A stretch of DNA of 64,000 nt from Formicarius rufipectus (lineage: Eukaryota > Chordata > Aves > Passeriformes > Formicariidae). The notes beneath the pieces are model-generated. The model saw only the letters and a program-made list of their open reading frames with translations. It was not told where the DNA came from and ran no database searches. Shown piece by piece: positions 1 to 13,784 of this stretch. Positions within the stretch are counted from its first letter, which is position 1. Every line of letters begins with the position of its first letter. The position numbers were made by a program, and so were the translations under genes. The stretch spans positions 62,001 to 126,000 of the forward strand of contig VXAU01001350.1 of the NCBI GenBank assembly GCA_013399695.1, written 5' to 3'.

Positions 1-3000
1 CAGTAATGTTTCCTATTTAACTTCGCTGTCAGATGTTGTGAGTGCATTTGCATAAAAGAGCAGTATCGACACACTTTTTGCAATCTACACTTTATACCTA
101 CCATATTTACTTGAAGATTTATTTAATCCATGTAGTAAATGCCATGAAAGAGAGGGTAGCATTTGGTAGTTCTGTCAATGTTCATATGCAGTGAGAAATA
201 ATAGTCTTATATGCTTTGCATCTTTTTTATTCCCAGAAAATGGTCTATCTTCTTCAGTTGAACTTAGAATGTTTTTGCCTGTGTCTGGAGAAATGCTCTA
301 CAAGGGAAAAAATGTATTTTTGCATTTTGTCAGCATATGCATCTGAACTAATCCTTTAATAGAACCTGATATGTCCCCTACACTTTGCCAAGATTCCATT
401 TTTCAAAGATAATTCTAAACCGTCGGTTATTTGCCATTTATTTTTCTGGACAGCACCTCCTTGCAGAAAGAAAACTAATTTTTTTTTGTGAGACTGCCCT
501 TCTGACTTCAGCACAAGCTGTTTTTTTCTCTTTTTGCAATGTTGGGTTATCAGCACTTTGCAGTATTTCAGTAGTGGCTCACCACAGTAAACGCTGGCCT
601 GGTGTTTGACCTTTAGTGCTCATTTACACAGAACAGAGTGTCAGTATGAAGTTTTTGTCATATTCTGCAGCTGCAAAGTGTTCACAACTCTATCACCACT
701 GCAGTGGGAGGGGTGCATGTACATCAAAACACAAGTCTGTGGGTTGCTTTTAGTAGAAGTTGGAGGAAGTTAGATTTACTCCTAATTTTCAGGTAGTTTG
801 AGTTTAGTCCAGTTATTGTCACGTGTTTGGGTATGCATCAGCAGTATAAGCATCTCAGCAGCATGTTGGTTCATCTCAGGAAAAGGATAAACCAGTGAAG
901 GGTAGGAACCAAGTTAGTAGAAACTTAGTTTTGAGGGTGTCTTTGAACGCAGTTGTGGGAAAAATATATGGTATAGCTGCCTGGGTAAAAAACCACTTTC
1001 TGCCTTCTTGTATGTGGTCAGGAAGCTGTTCACTCTTGTTCTGTCCTTGCTGTAGTGTTTGGTGAGTAAGTGAATGGGTTGAATTCCTCTCTGTTAGTGA
1101 CAGTGCTACTTAACACTCTTCGGAGCTCATCAGAAGATGGTGTGGGTTGGTTACTGTCCCCAAACCAGTGCTAAACTCCCACCTATGTCCAGGGATGAGA
1201 AAGAAGTATGAAGCTTTGCACTGATGTTACATGCAAAGATTTAGCGGTAGAACATCAAAACCGCAGCCATTATGGCAAGTGTTTTAGGGCTTAACACATG
1301 AGGTATACATAACTATATAATTTTAAGATAATTGATTTTGATACTTGAATTTTCTCTTTTCCAGTAGACTTCGTTTACTTACAGAAATCCTGCATTTCTT
1401 TCATTCAGAATGTATGATAGAGCAGGATCACAATGGGAGTAAAAATTAGACAGTGCCGGAGCTGTATTGATGCACTATGTGCTTATAAGTGGGAATGAAA
1501 ATAAATATAACAGAAGACTTAATGGTGTTGAGATTGGCTTTTGAAACTGCTGATGAAGGACCCATCCAGTAGTAAAACATTAGTGTAACCTTTGTGAATA
1601 TAAATAAGCCATTTTTTCATGTTACTGGCTTTTCAAGCTGGCTGATTATGTTTGTCTAAATGTTCATGGCTCCAAGATATTTCTAATTAGTGCTCTGTAA
1701 AAATAGATAATGCATCACCTAGTTCCAAACATACTTGCAGATGCAAGCATGTTTGCAGGCATTCGAGCTTCTCCTTTCCTCACAGATGATAAGCAAAATA
1801 ATTAAATTCTTATCAAATTTGCAGTGTTTATTTCTCTTTTCTGTTAGTTATTACCTTTTTCTCCCTTACGTTCTTACCTGCCCCCATTTTAAATTTACTT
1901 AAATCTTTCCCCACCTTTCTCTCTCCTTCAGTGTATTTAATCATTCCTGATTATAAAAGGGAAGTATGAATCTTGTACTAGTCAACACAGTAACTGGGTG
2001 GTAGTATTTTATTGTACATTGCATTTCTAACTTCAGGTAAAATTTCTCAGTTTTTATAGTGCATAGGAATAGCAGAAATATGCAAGTGTTTCTTTAATCA
2101 GGTTAGAAATAATCATAATTGGAATCTACTTCATCCCAGTAAAAGCTGCAGGTTTTTGCAGCATGTCTGCCTTTTTGCCTATCAAATAGGATTTTATGTT
2201 CTATATATGGGACAACAACTGGATTTTGTAAAAGTGGACTGTGTTACTGCTTACTTCAATGGAGATAATTGAGCAGCCCTCCTGAAGTGTGTGCTGCTGC
2301 TTCTGGAGCAAGTATTTGGTGCTTTGAAATGTGCCGAATACTACATGGTCTGGGTTTCTGTTATAACAAAAATGTATCACTGGATTGTATGCGCTTGCAT
2401 ACAATACACTAGATACAGTAATTTTCACCAGGAGTTTGCCTTGCTGTCACAATTTTCTTGTCTGCATCACCTGAAAGGAGATATCAGTCACGGCAAGAAA
2501 CCAGGGTGCTTTTTGTCCAGAGAATTTGAGTGCTCAGCTCAGTTTTGTATAGAAGTATGTTGTGGCTAGATTTCCATTACCCTTTTCTATTCCAGCTTTA
2601 CATGGCTTAAGGCTGTGATATGATTAACAGAATTACTAGTTTGAAATATAGGTTAAGTGTCTGCAGCATGTCCATCTCCAGAAAATACAGCTTCCAGGGA
2701 GGATGGATAGTTTATTTAATGGCTTGTACAATGATAATCAATTTGAATACGTTCTGTTTCTCCACACCCCCATGTGCTGAGTTGCGGGTGTGAAGCCAGA
2801 GCACATCCTGGGTCAGAACACCTCTTGAAGCCTTTCTTTTCTGTAAGAAGTTGCAAAAGATCCCATTACAGAGAAACACTCTTTTGTTTGTGTTACAGTT
2901 TTGTATTACAGGGCATGAGTTTTGCAAAATGACTTTTGCCCACTGAATGCAACTAATATTGCCCAGTCTAGTGGGGGGCATGTGATGCTGACAACAAAAT

Positions 3001-5714
3001 TGATTCTTAAGGCCATCTAATGTTTTTGCATTGAAGGTTTGTTTTCAGCTGTTCCTGGTTTTGCTGGACTTTGTATTAAGGCTCTGTGTGTGCATGTGTA
3101 AACCAAGATGAATCAAAGTCCAAATACCTGCTTGAGGAAGTGGAATTGCATTTAAATTATCTCATCACATCTTAAGTAAGGGCTGCTGCTGAGAGGAGCT
3201 GTCCTGACCCCTTCCAGCCGTGTTCCTGGCTGTTCCCTTGTATGAACAGCAGTGCTGGAGTGACTGTGGAGTCAGAGGGACTCAAAATACACTTAAGCTT
3301 TCAACTGCATTGTTTCTGCTGCTCATCTCACTGTGTGGTTGAACAAGTGCTGGTGCTGGCATAGGGGAAGGAGTAGCTAGAAGCAGAAGCTGGAGCAGAA
3401 GGTGACAAGGAAGGAGGACAAGTGGCTGACCACAGAGTGGCCAGTTCTCAGCAGCAGCTCTGCAACAGCCTCGGCTTAAAGTGATTGTGAGTGATAACCT
3501 TAAACAGTGTCAGTACCTTGATAAAGTTGTGTGTGTAAATTAAGCTCCTATTCTGACCCCAGCAGTGACTTGTTTTCTTAGGAAATGGTTTTAATAAATA
3601 AGGTACCATTTTGATGGATATTTTTAGCCTTGGCCTGAACAGTTGATGGCAGCAATGCCTCTCACTGAGCTGCACTCTGGGAGCTGGTAATTTTGGAGAA
3701 TATTAGCTGTCAAATCTGCAAGCAAATTAGTTTTCAGAAAGGTCTAAGGCTTCACGCTTGCATCCTCATTGCAAAGTTCTAAGAGTGATCTGAATGTATG
3801 TTTATAAATTACATGCAATGGCCAACTCAATTTGTGCATCGTACTGATCCCATTGGAGTTACTCTTTTAAAATTTGTTTCTGAATTTAGGATTCCTCAGT
3901 TAGAGTGTAAACTGCTACAGCATGTATGAGATTCTGTAGGAAAGGGAAATTCAGTCTGTCAGCTCTTTGATGGAGAGGAGGAAAACTTACTGTACAACTC
4001 CTTGTAGCATCACCTTAGTCTTTCTAAGAGTTTTCAGTACTCCCACCTCCATAGGAGAGACAGATATGGCACTGAAAGTACCTTTTTAGGAACTGAGGAA
4101 TGATGTGGGACAGAGCCCCCAAAGCTGTAGTACAATACACCATTTTGTGTATGGGGATGACACCCAAGGAAACAGAGGAATTTCTGCCTAAGATCGCAGA
4201 TGTCTGAGAAGCTTCTGTACGTGGTGGGCCTTGCTAGATTATCATTCTGGAACCAGCCACCTTTATGTTCTTGGGAGATCCCGTGCTAATTGAATGAAAT
4301 AGAAAAGGGAAAGATGCCATGTTGCAGCTGTGGGTGTTGTGAATGCATTGTCATGCAAATTACTGGTGCTTTAGTAGTATGGGTTGTTGATCTCACCATG
4401 GACCCTGCAAGCCTCCATGTTTGTAGAGGCAGCTTCTGGGTGCAGGGCTACCTCAGTGCTTAAGAGGAAAAATGAGCTTCTAAGAAGTAAAGAATAAATA
4501 CTTGAAAATATTGTTGGAATGCACAAAATGCTGAAGAATCACAGAGCAACAGAGCAATAGCTATGGTTTGTCTTCCCACTGCTGTTCAAAGAGCAGGCTT
4601 GGCTGCTGCTGGGAATGCCTTGATGTGGTGGATATTCTTGCCTTGGGAGAGGGAGTTGGATTAGATCAGTGTCCAAACTCTGCAGAGCAGTTATTCAGAA
4701 GATAATAGAGAATAACCTTATGAAAAAGTTAAATGGAGTTTGGATTTGCTTTTATAGAAGCATGCAAAGAAAGCTCCAGTAAAGGCAAGTGAAGGTAAAA
4801 TGGTAGCAAAGAAAGACATTAAATTGAGGTGCCCAAAATCTACCCTAATCTTGTTTTTAAATGAAAACAGTTTTGACAACAATAAATGGGCTTTCTTCCT
4901 TTCCCTTGCTCCTCCCACAAAAAAAGTTGTGGATTACTTTTGATTCAAAGGTGAATGAGTATTGACCTTAGTAGCATCTCAAAGTTCTTCATATTATTAT
5001 TTCAAGGTTTTTTTTCGTGTTTAGTGAAACAATTGCTTTAACACCTTAAAGCGAGAGGCTTCTGTAATTACATTCTAATCAGTTTTTATTACAGTTTCTA
5101 TTGTTTGAATATGTTTTCCTTTCTATTTTCTTCCAGATTTCTTAACAATAGGAGATTTCCTCAGGTCATATTAATCAGAATGAATTCCATTTTGCTAGGA
5201 AACAATTGGTTGGCTCTGTGTTTTGCTCTGTTTTTTTTTCCTAATACTTACAACTGTGGCCCTTTGTTACCAAACAAAGTTGCAATACTTTTGGATCCTA
5301 CCATCAGTAATAAAATAAACTTTTTCAATGTATAGCATTTTGTGCACACTTTGAATGCAGAAGTAGAATAACCAAAGAAAAATGCTGACTTTTCTACAGT
5401 TTTGTTGAACAAGTACATTGACAATTGGCATAAGAAAAAGGTCTGTTGAAGATTTCTCTTTATATAGAAGAGCTTAGGCTAGTCATGGTGGGTGTACTGT
5501 TTTAATATCCAGCTCTTCAAGGTTTAAACACCATAATAAATTTCAGTGAAAGGCAAAGTGTATTTTTAGGATGAGACGCCCTTAAAAGGAAGACAGATAT
5601 TTTCACTTTCTCTGTAGAGAAGTGTTAGCACTGTAATAAATGTGTCTGTAGTCTTATACCTTGTATTTAATCCCATTTCTTACTCTTAGGTTTTTGTATG
5701 TATTTATTTTTCAG
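1..5714 (+). other. FGD4 upstream intron or 5' region, no exon identified
   Basis: This is AT-rich sequence with no reading frame showing family similarity or supportable splice structure. The phase of the 5715 exon implies a further upstream exon, but none is recognisable here, so it may lie before the window. A weak resemblance to a CR1 3' end at 4641-4700 (gggagttggattagatcagtg) is too diverged to call. A 9-bp hairpin lies at 2384-2405. Confidence 0.5.
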
Positions 5715-5879
5715 GCAGCAGCATCTGTCCAAAGTCCTTAATATTGTCTAGAACTTGTACAGCGGGTGCCACAGCCAGGCTAGTTGTGCAGAATGTGCGC
5801 AATGAAGCGGCTCAGGGAATAAATGGAAGTGTGCCAGTCAAACAATCCCCACGTTCAGCTTCAAATCCAAAGCCACAAG
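5715..5879 (+). CDS. FGD4: FGD4 upstream exon (N-terminal extension isoform)
   Basis: This candidate exon is 165 bp, with acceptor TTTTTCAG at 5707-5714 and donor GTAAGT at 5880. Only one frame is open. It starts after two bases (gc), ends with one base, and joins the next exon without a shift. It reads SSICPKSLILSRTC, then a stretch ending SASNPKPQ, and continues into VPPKPIHLQ in the next exon. There is no in-frame ATG, so if it is translated the start lies in an exon further upstream, which I could not find in 1-5714. The alternative is a 5'UTR exon that is open by chance. Longer FGD4 isoforms with extra N-terminal sequence are known in mammals, which favours coding. The basic, proline-containing sequence looks disordered. 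Confidence 0.75.
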
Positions 5880-6341
5880 GTAAGTAGTCTCAAATATTTT
5901 TGTTAGGAAAGTTGTTCTTCATCTCAGATTTTTAGAGAAATAGAGCCCCTTGAAAGAACTGCTTCTGTTAGAAAGAAAACCATAGGGTAAAAGCTTGTTA
6001 CTGAAATACAAATGTTCTGTAAACGCCTCATGATTCTGTAATTTCTGATTTGTTTTTTCAGAAGTATTGCTGCATTTGAGCTGGAAGGTTTTGACATTAT
6101 TCTTGAATTGGAGAGTTTGACAGGCTGGCTTCAAGGCAGGGGTGGTGGGGAAGATATTCAGGGCCTTTGGAGTTCTGGCAGAGCTCAAGAGGAGCCCTCC
6201 TGCAGGAGTTTGTGGAAAGATGGGAACTTGATGTTTATGCAGTAAAAGCTGACCAGTAGCATACATAGAATAAAAGTAGATTTCCCTTCTTTCTATTTCT
6301 GTCCATAAATACTATCTTCACTTTCAAAAGCTAAATAGGTC

Positions 6342-6422
6342 AACACATATATATATATTTATGTATATATAAATACTTTATATGTGCATACTTTATTTGT
6401 GTATATGTATATATATATAGTC
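6342..6422. repeat. TA/TG-rich microsatellite region
   Basis: This stretch holds imperfect runs of alternating TA interrupted by TATG and TTTA, including (AT)5-6 blocks near 6348-6358 and 6409-6419. It is simple sequence in an intron. Confidence 0.85.
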
Positions 6423-6717
6423 AATATATCTGTTGACTCAAACCACAAACCATCCTTTTATGTGGTCTTCTCAGTAATATTGATGGGTCTGCTGAAGATG
6501 ATCGCAAAAAGAGTCACTACATTCCAGAAATCTTGAATTCAAATCAAGCCTGGACTGATGTCTTTTAGAAGTGCCATGCAGTAGGAACTTTGTTCATCTT
6601 TAAAGTTAAAAAGAAGAGTGAGTTTAAAAGACTTGTATCATGATGCTCTTCAGTGAATTGGATTCTGAGACACAATGCTGATAGTACAGAAACAAGAATT
6701 ACTTATAGAAAACTAGA

Positions 6718-7730
6718 TGTGGTAGTTTGACCCTGACTGAATGCCAGGAACCCACCAAAGCCTCTGTTACTCAGCTCTGTAACTGGACAGGACTCAGAAA
6801 ATATAGCTGAAGGCTCATGAGTTGACATAAAGACCAGGAGAGACCAATTGCCACCACGGGCAAAACAGACTTGACTTGGGGATATTAGTTGGATTTATCA
6901 GCAATCAAAATCAGAGCAGGATAATGATAAGTAAAACAAGACTTAAAAAAACCTTCCTGACCCCCCCCCACCCCATCCCCTTCATTCCCTGGGCTCTGAC
7001 TCCTTCCCCCAGTAGCTCAGAGAGATTGGGAGGGGGGTCTACAGTCAACTCATCACAGGTTGCTTCTGCCACTGCTCAGGGAGAGAAGTCCTTTCTGTGC
7101 TCCCAGTGGAGTACTTCTCACAGGAGACAGTTCTCCATGGACTTCTCCCATGTGACTCCTTCCCATGGGCTACTGTTCTTCATGAACTGCTCCAACAGGG
7201 GTCACTTTCCATGGGGTGCAATCCCAGCATGGGTTCCCCAAGGGGGCACGAGTCCTGCCAGAGAGGATTCCTCTCTCCACAGATCAGCAGGTCCTGCTTC
7301 AGTGCAGGTCACAGCCTTCTTTTGGACATACACATGCTCCAGTGTGGGTCTCCTCCAGGGGCTGCAGGTGGGTCTCTGCATCCCCACTGACCCGTGTGCT
7401 GCTGGGGCACAGCTGTTTCACCATGGTCTGCACCATGGGTTGCAGGGGCATCTCAGCTCTGGTGTGTGGAACACCTCCTCCTGCTCCTCCCTCACTGCCC
7501 TTTGTGTCTGCCGAGCTGTTTGTCTCGCATATTCTCCCTCCTTTCTTTTCCAAGTACAATTACATCTGTGCAATAACTTTTTTTCCATCTTAAGTAGTTA
7601 TCAGAGAGGTGCCACTGCCTTTGATTAGCTGGGCCTTGGCCAGCAGACCCATCCTGGAGCCAGCTGGTAGTGGCTCTGTTGGACATGGGAGAATCTTCTA
7701 ACAGCTTGTCACAGAAGCCAACCCAACACA
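6718..7730. mobile_element. Solo LTR of an avian endogenous retrovirus (ERV, probably ERVL-like)
   Basis: The element is about 1013 bp, starts TGTGGTAGTTTGACCC and ends CCCAACACA, so it has the TG...CA ends of an LTR. It is flanked by CTAGA (6713-6717) and CTGGA (7731-7735), a 5-bp target duplication with one mismatch. Phrases such as ggcaaaacagacttgacttg, repeated 'ccatggg ctgc' blocks and the C-rich tract near 6961 match an abundant family of bird LTRs that I recognise from memory. I cannot assign the exact subfamily name. No internal retroviral genes flank it, so it is solo, probably left by LTR-LTR recombination. Open frames inside it are not genes. Orientation was not resolved. Confidence 0.75.
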
Positions 7731-10441
7731 CTGGAGCACATCTCAATCACATATAGGGTCATCATGTAGTGAGTACAACAATCTGTGGATCACTTAATAG
7801 GAAAATGCATCTTGAAGAATTTTGCATCAGTCTTGAGTTCATCTTAGAGTTAAGGGGGGAAGAATTTTTTTTGCGTGTCAACAAAATGTTGTTTACTTCA
7901 GAAGAATGAGAGCAAAATACTGTATTTTGTATAATTTGTTTTTATAGAACTTTTGCCAGTATTTTTCAGTAAACGAAGATGTCTTTCTGGTTATATATAA
8001 ACATTACTTATCTGAGTAGCCTCTCTGCACCATTTCCTATGTTTCTGAAACAAATTCTCTGTAGCAAAGTTGACAAGAGAACATGTGTTCTTCCTAAGAA
8101 AAATGTTTTAGAAATCTGCTAATGGATAACTAGAAATGGGTAATCAATAAAAGATTTTAAGCCTTTCAAAACAAAACAAGGCCAGTGCACTTATAAATTT
8201 TAGCTATTAGATCAATTAGGAGTTGTGTATTATTGGACTCCATTCAGTCAAGTAGTTATGCAGCTGTTGTTGCTCTTTCCTAGCCATGACTTGTGTGTTT
8301 GCCAACATTGTTTACTCCAAATTGTACCACAGCCAGGAATAGTGTTGGAGTCCAAGAAATGCAGCTGTGTAGATTCTATTTAATAATACTATTTTAAATA
8401 GCAATTTGTGTCTACTTTGCTCATGGGCCTATGTCTTTGTTCATTTATTTCTATTAAATATGTACATCAGTTGAAATTTTATAGTTGGTTGGTTTTGTGC
8501 TGGTTTGTTGTTTCTTTTTTTTTAATTGAATTGAAGCAAACCAAAATTGAATCAATGAGATAAGGATTTGGGAGTCCAAGTGCTGTAGGCAGACTAGATT
8601 GCTCCAGTTTACTTTTTTTAAGAGCTTTTTGTGCACAGGTACAGAAGCATTTTTGGTTTATAACAGCAGGAAGTGCTTTTCCAAATTTTTGTTCCAGTCA
8701 TGCAAATACTAAATGTCCTTTCATAGTGAGAGGAAATAAGATGACAGACCTGAATTGTATGCCAGTATATTTGGTTTTGGATGAACTAACTGCAAAATGG
8801 CCTTCATCTAACCTACCAAATGCATATAATTAAAATGAGAGATATAAAAATGACTTTGAGGTTGTTTTGCAAGTAGAGTACAGCTTTCAATAAACTTAGT
8901 TTTAATAGAGGAAATAGAGGTTTAATATGGAGGAAAAAGGTCCAGAATCTTGCACTTGATGGGAACCCTGTTTTGTCTGTACTTGGTCTCTCAGAAGTAG
9001 TTTAAATATTTGGAACAGTTCACTCAGGGTAGCTAGGTCAAGTGAATAAATTTCTGATCAGAATCCAATATAAAATTCTTTCTTTTAATTTTCATTCTTT
9101 TCCCTTGACATTTCAATTAGAAAAAAACACCTATCATTCTGAAATGCTGGCAGTAAAGAGCAATTTTTGTTCTTCAGTAGTTTCTTTGATCAATTTTTGT
9201 TCCTTCCATCAACAGTCTAGCAATTCATATGTCAGATTTCTGTCTCGAGTATAGTTTGATACATGAAAATCTTTGCAAATTTGGAACAAAGCCTGAAACT
9301 GGCTGAAGGCCAGTGAGGGAGTTAAGCAAAGAAATCAGAACTGTGGAGCAAAGCAGACACAGTCTGTACCAGCTGTGGAACCTGGTGCTTTGCCTTTGCA
9401 CCAATGCAGTGTCTTCTTTGGCAAAACAGACTAATCCAGACCGGGGATGATGAGTGAAAATAGCAAAATATGCTACCAGGTTCCAAGATGAAGATGACGT
9501 GGGAGAGAGGAAGCAAATTGTTAAATAATTTAAAATTGCCCTTATCTACAAATATTTTCAGCAGTGATCTGAACCTAGAAATAGCAGAATGCATGTAGAA
9601 TGACATGTAAATTTTTTTCCCCCTATTCCTTGTTTTTTGAACTTCTTGCATGAGTTTTTTTATGATACCCAGTTACTAAATACTGACCGCTAAAACTGTT
9701 GTCTGTACCAGGCAGCTTTACTGTAGGATGCAAAATATATTGAAATGTCAACACTTCTTCAAAGCAATGAAGTGTCTTGTCAGTTCAAGACTGTGCATCA
9801 GTTGCTCATTTAAATTTTTCTAATGAGATCTTAGTAGTTCTTAGGAATCTCCCGCTGAGGCTGAAGAGGCATTTTTGTTTGGGTTGGAGATGAATTTCCA
9901 CTCCAAAAGACAGCCTGGTTTGTGCTACTGTGAAATGATAAGGATGCAAGACATTTAACACATAGACTTCAGCATCAGTTTTAGCTGACTCTCTGCTGTG
10001 TAGTATGAATCCTGCATTCCTTTCTCAGTTAATTATAAGATATTCTGTGGTTTTGAAAATGTTCGGTGGCCTGTGCCTAAAAAAGGTGAGAAAATTCTTA
10101 AAGGTCCGAAATGTAGACTGTGATTCTCTGGCAAATGGAACTTGTACAGGTAAATTGAACTAAAACTGAGAGCTCTTCCTTGGTAGCCTTCTTCAGTCTC
10201 AGTGGTGCTTTAAGAAAACCATCACAAAGTCTCTTATCAATAAAATTGCCAAATCCCAAATATTATCTCTGGGAAGAAGACAAATAAGAGAATGGAATGC
10301 ATCTGATTATTATTGGTCTTCTTTCTTAATATCGTATCAGAAGGTACTCTTCTGGTGTGATCTAAAAATATGGAAATGTACATCTCAAAGAGAAGATGAC
10401 TTTTTCTCTCTTTCTGCTGAGTCTGGATTACTAGTTACTTA

Positions 10442-10478
10442 ATACTATTCTTAAGAGTGTAAGTCTTAAGAATAGTAT
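10442..10478. repeat. Perfect 14-bp inverted repeat (hairpin)
   Basis: The arm ATACTATTCTTAAG (10442-10455) and its exact reverse complement CTTAAGAATAGTAT (10465-10478) flank a 9-base loop. Function is unknown. The stem is too short for a typical miRNA precursor. Confidence 0.9.
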
Positions 10479-13400
10479 CTATCCAGCTGTGCCCATTTGA
10501 TCTTCCTGAACGTGATGATGGATGATTCAGCCAAAGGAGCTCTAGTTGCTTGCCACAGGAACTTTTAAAGGTACTTGCATTGAGTCAAGTCACAGCAGCA
10601 TTTTTAACCATCAGGAGTTAAACACGTGGATGGACATTGACATGACCTTTGCTAATATGCTTTGGAGTCTGCAAAGATGGTTGTGCTTTTTGAGCCATTT
10701 GTGGCATTACCTCCCACTCCCTTATGTATGTATGCAAAGTCCAGTGCACAACCAGGCACTGCAGCATAAATCTTGACTATGGCTAGTGGGATACAGTGCC
10801 AGCTACCTGAGTATATGGTGGGGTTTTCTTTAAGCAGAATGTGCAGTTTTTGTCTCCTGATAAGCTCAAAATTCTACAGTATGGAGGCGAGTATTTATAG
10901 ATTCTAACAGAGCTCTGTATTATGAAGGTTACTACAATGGGCCAGTCTTTTACTTTTTTTCTTTCTTAAGATCCTTGCTGTGTGCACATTGAAAAACAAT
11001 CTGATTAAAACAAAACACTACAGAAGTACATTGAGGGGAGAATTAATGGAATTTATTTTCCGTAATCCCTGTTAACAAGGCTGACCTTACAGGAAGGTTT
11101 GAGAGTGGCTTTTTGTTTGGTTGTTGGGTTTTTTGTTTTTTTTTTTACACTACCAATTCTTTTCTTTCCATTGATCTTGTGACTATCTTTTCTCCATTAC
11201 TTTATTTTTAAACCATACAGTAGCTACAGCAGCAGCCGATTAGGGGAAATGCTGCCTGTTAGATGCTAATAAAAAGTAAAGAATAGAATACCTTGCGTAA
11301 GTCAGTTGGTCTGGCTGTTTGGTTTGTGGTTCTCTTCTGAGAGGGAAGAGATAAGCATTTTCAGTATACGGGGATTGTCCAGTTTGACCAGAGGTTCCTC
11401 ATTCTTGCCCTGCATAAATGTTGCTAAGCTGTGTTTTTTCAGTAATAGCTGCAAAAGTGTGTGACATCTCCACAGAATGTCCTAGAATTTGATTTTTGTC
11501 CCAGTGGATCCAGTATAAAAATAACTTCCAACTAATTCCTTCTGCTTTATCAGTAGACATTAATTCCCTGTGGTTTAGTAGTTTTAATATATCCTTGTGA
11601 GGGTATTAACATTTTATGAGATGTGCAAAAGAATTGAAGAGCTGTACGAGTTCATTACATAAGAGATTTCACAGGAATGGGGTTATACAAAGTCCATTGC
11701 AAGAGCCAGAAATGTTCCTGCAGACTCATGTGGTACTTGTCAGCAAATCCCCTCAGTGCCCCCTTTCCTGTCCATCTCCTCCCTGAGGGAATGGCAGTGC
11801 TTACACTCAGTTATGTGTCCTGCTTTTTCCCAGCCCGCTGGTGTCACCTTTTTCCACTGTCCCATTGCCTTTGTCAGCGCAGCAAGCTGTTCAGAGCTTG
11901 GACAATTATCTGATGCTCATTGGCCTAATTCTGCCAGACCTCCGAACTCCCTGGGAAGAGGGAATGTAGGAAAAGCTGCTCCCCTGCACTGCAGCTTCGG
12001 CTGAGCAACTGCATGCGGATTCTCAGGAGGGATTTAAGTTACTACAGATACTGAAGCAGTTACACAATTTAATAGTCTGCTTGTTTCAGGGTTGCAGTGT
12101 AACTATTTAAGAAGTGATTCTGAGTCTTCTTTCTGTACTGCATCCTTCTTCAAACTTTCGTTTCTTGCTTGTGTTAATAAATATGAAGCTTCTGAGGATG
12201 AAGTGTGCACATATGCACAGTTGAAGTGTCAGATCTACTGTAATTGTCTTACTTCTCCCTCTGATTACTTAATTTATCAGCATTTGTTGTTGATACAATT
12301 GAAGTCTAAAGCTTTTGGTGGTAAATTCATTTCTTTATAGAGTCTCTCATGATACTTCTCAGACTGTAGCAATCACTACAATCCCACTTAAGTGCAATTA
12401 GGTTATTGGAAACACAGCCAAATATTACCTCCTATAAATTTCATGTAAGGTAGAGATGGAAAGTTGCCCTTAAACTGGAAGAAACACTTGATTATTGTAG
12501 TCTATGATTAGTATATTTGCAAGAATTTTTTCAGCACTCTGTTCAAATGTCAGCTGATGGGATTTAAGCTCGTTCCTGCCGTGCAGGGGTTTTCCAGGGT
12601 AAGTTAGTAAGCTGTTCTAGAGTCAGTGATGCAAAGAACATGGCTTTTTCACATCCATATGTTGTTTATCCTGTACTAGTGGGGTTTCTTGTCCACTGTG
12701 AGAGAGACATGTGATTTCTAATGCCCATTGCTGTCCTACTTCCTTTCATGGTTGTTCCCTTGCAAGTCTCTCTAGTTGCTGGAGGGCCAGTGCTGATGAC
12801 ACACTGGAATCGGGTGTCTGTGGAATAGTGGCTGAGTCCCTGGGACCACTGGTTTCACTGACAGGGCATTGGCTACTCCTGCCAATTTATGTCTGCCTTT
12901 TAATAATTATTTTTTCCCCAATTTCGTATCTAATGCTGTCATTTCCCCCACAATATATTTTGGGAATATGTGTGGGAATGAACAGAGTTCTGTTCTTGGG
13001 GATTATGGACCTTTTCATTGTCTCCTTTTGATGGAGCTGGATGTGCATTGCTCTGATAGTGGAATGCATTTGGGCCCAGGCTGTGATGTGCTTTTGCTGC
13101 CCACAAATGCTGCGTGGTTGCTTAAATGGATAAAAGTTAAAGATCTTTAGCATATGCGAATTTAGTTGCTTTATGTGTCACCTTGTCTTTTGTGTTCTAG
13201 TCACTGCTGTATTAAACAGTGAATGATCATTAACAATCTAATTAGAGGCACTTATGGTAGGGATGGGGAAAAGGGAAGAAAAGTAAAAAATATTTTCAGG
13301 GAGAAGGTTTTCAGCAGCATAAGTAGACAAAAGTTCAGTGAGTAAAGGAAGTTTAAAGCTGAAGGCAAATACCCTTTCCATTAATGATTATTATTGAAGT

Positions 13401-13784
13401 GTCAGGGGATAATGCAAAGAATGAGAGCACTGGAATTTTGGGGCAGCAATTTAAATCTCTCTCTTGAGCTCCACAGTACAGCTAGGTCTTTCGTGCTTAA
13501 TTCTGTTTTATTATAAAGCCTCTGTTTATGGAGGTCACTTATGTATTTACTACAGTACACTATAAAAACAAACAAGACAACTCCCTAGTTTTCTACCTTG
13601 TCAAATTAGCACATGGTTCAATTTTTAGTCATAAGATGTAAAAGTACGAAACAGTGCAATAAAGAGCTATATGAAGTCCTTGTATTCATAGAGCAACTTT
13701 AAAGTTAATTAAAGCCATGAGGATCTCTTTTTCATTACTGCAGTAAGTTCTTATGCAAAAGTCTCCTATGTGAGAGTAATCTCG

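Noticed and set aside
6876..7628. 250-codon plus-strand open frame
   Set aside because: It lies wholly inside the solo LTR, is repetitive and low-complexity, and resembles no protein. It is open by composition.
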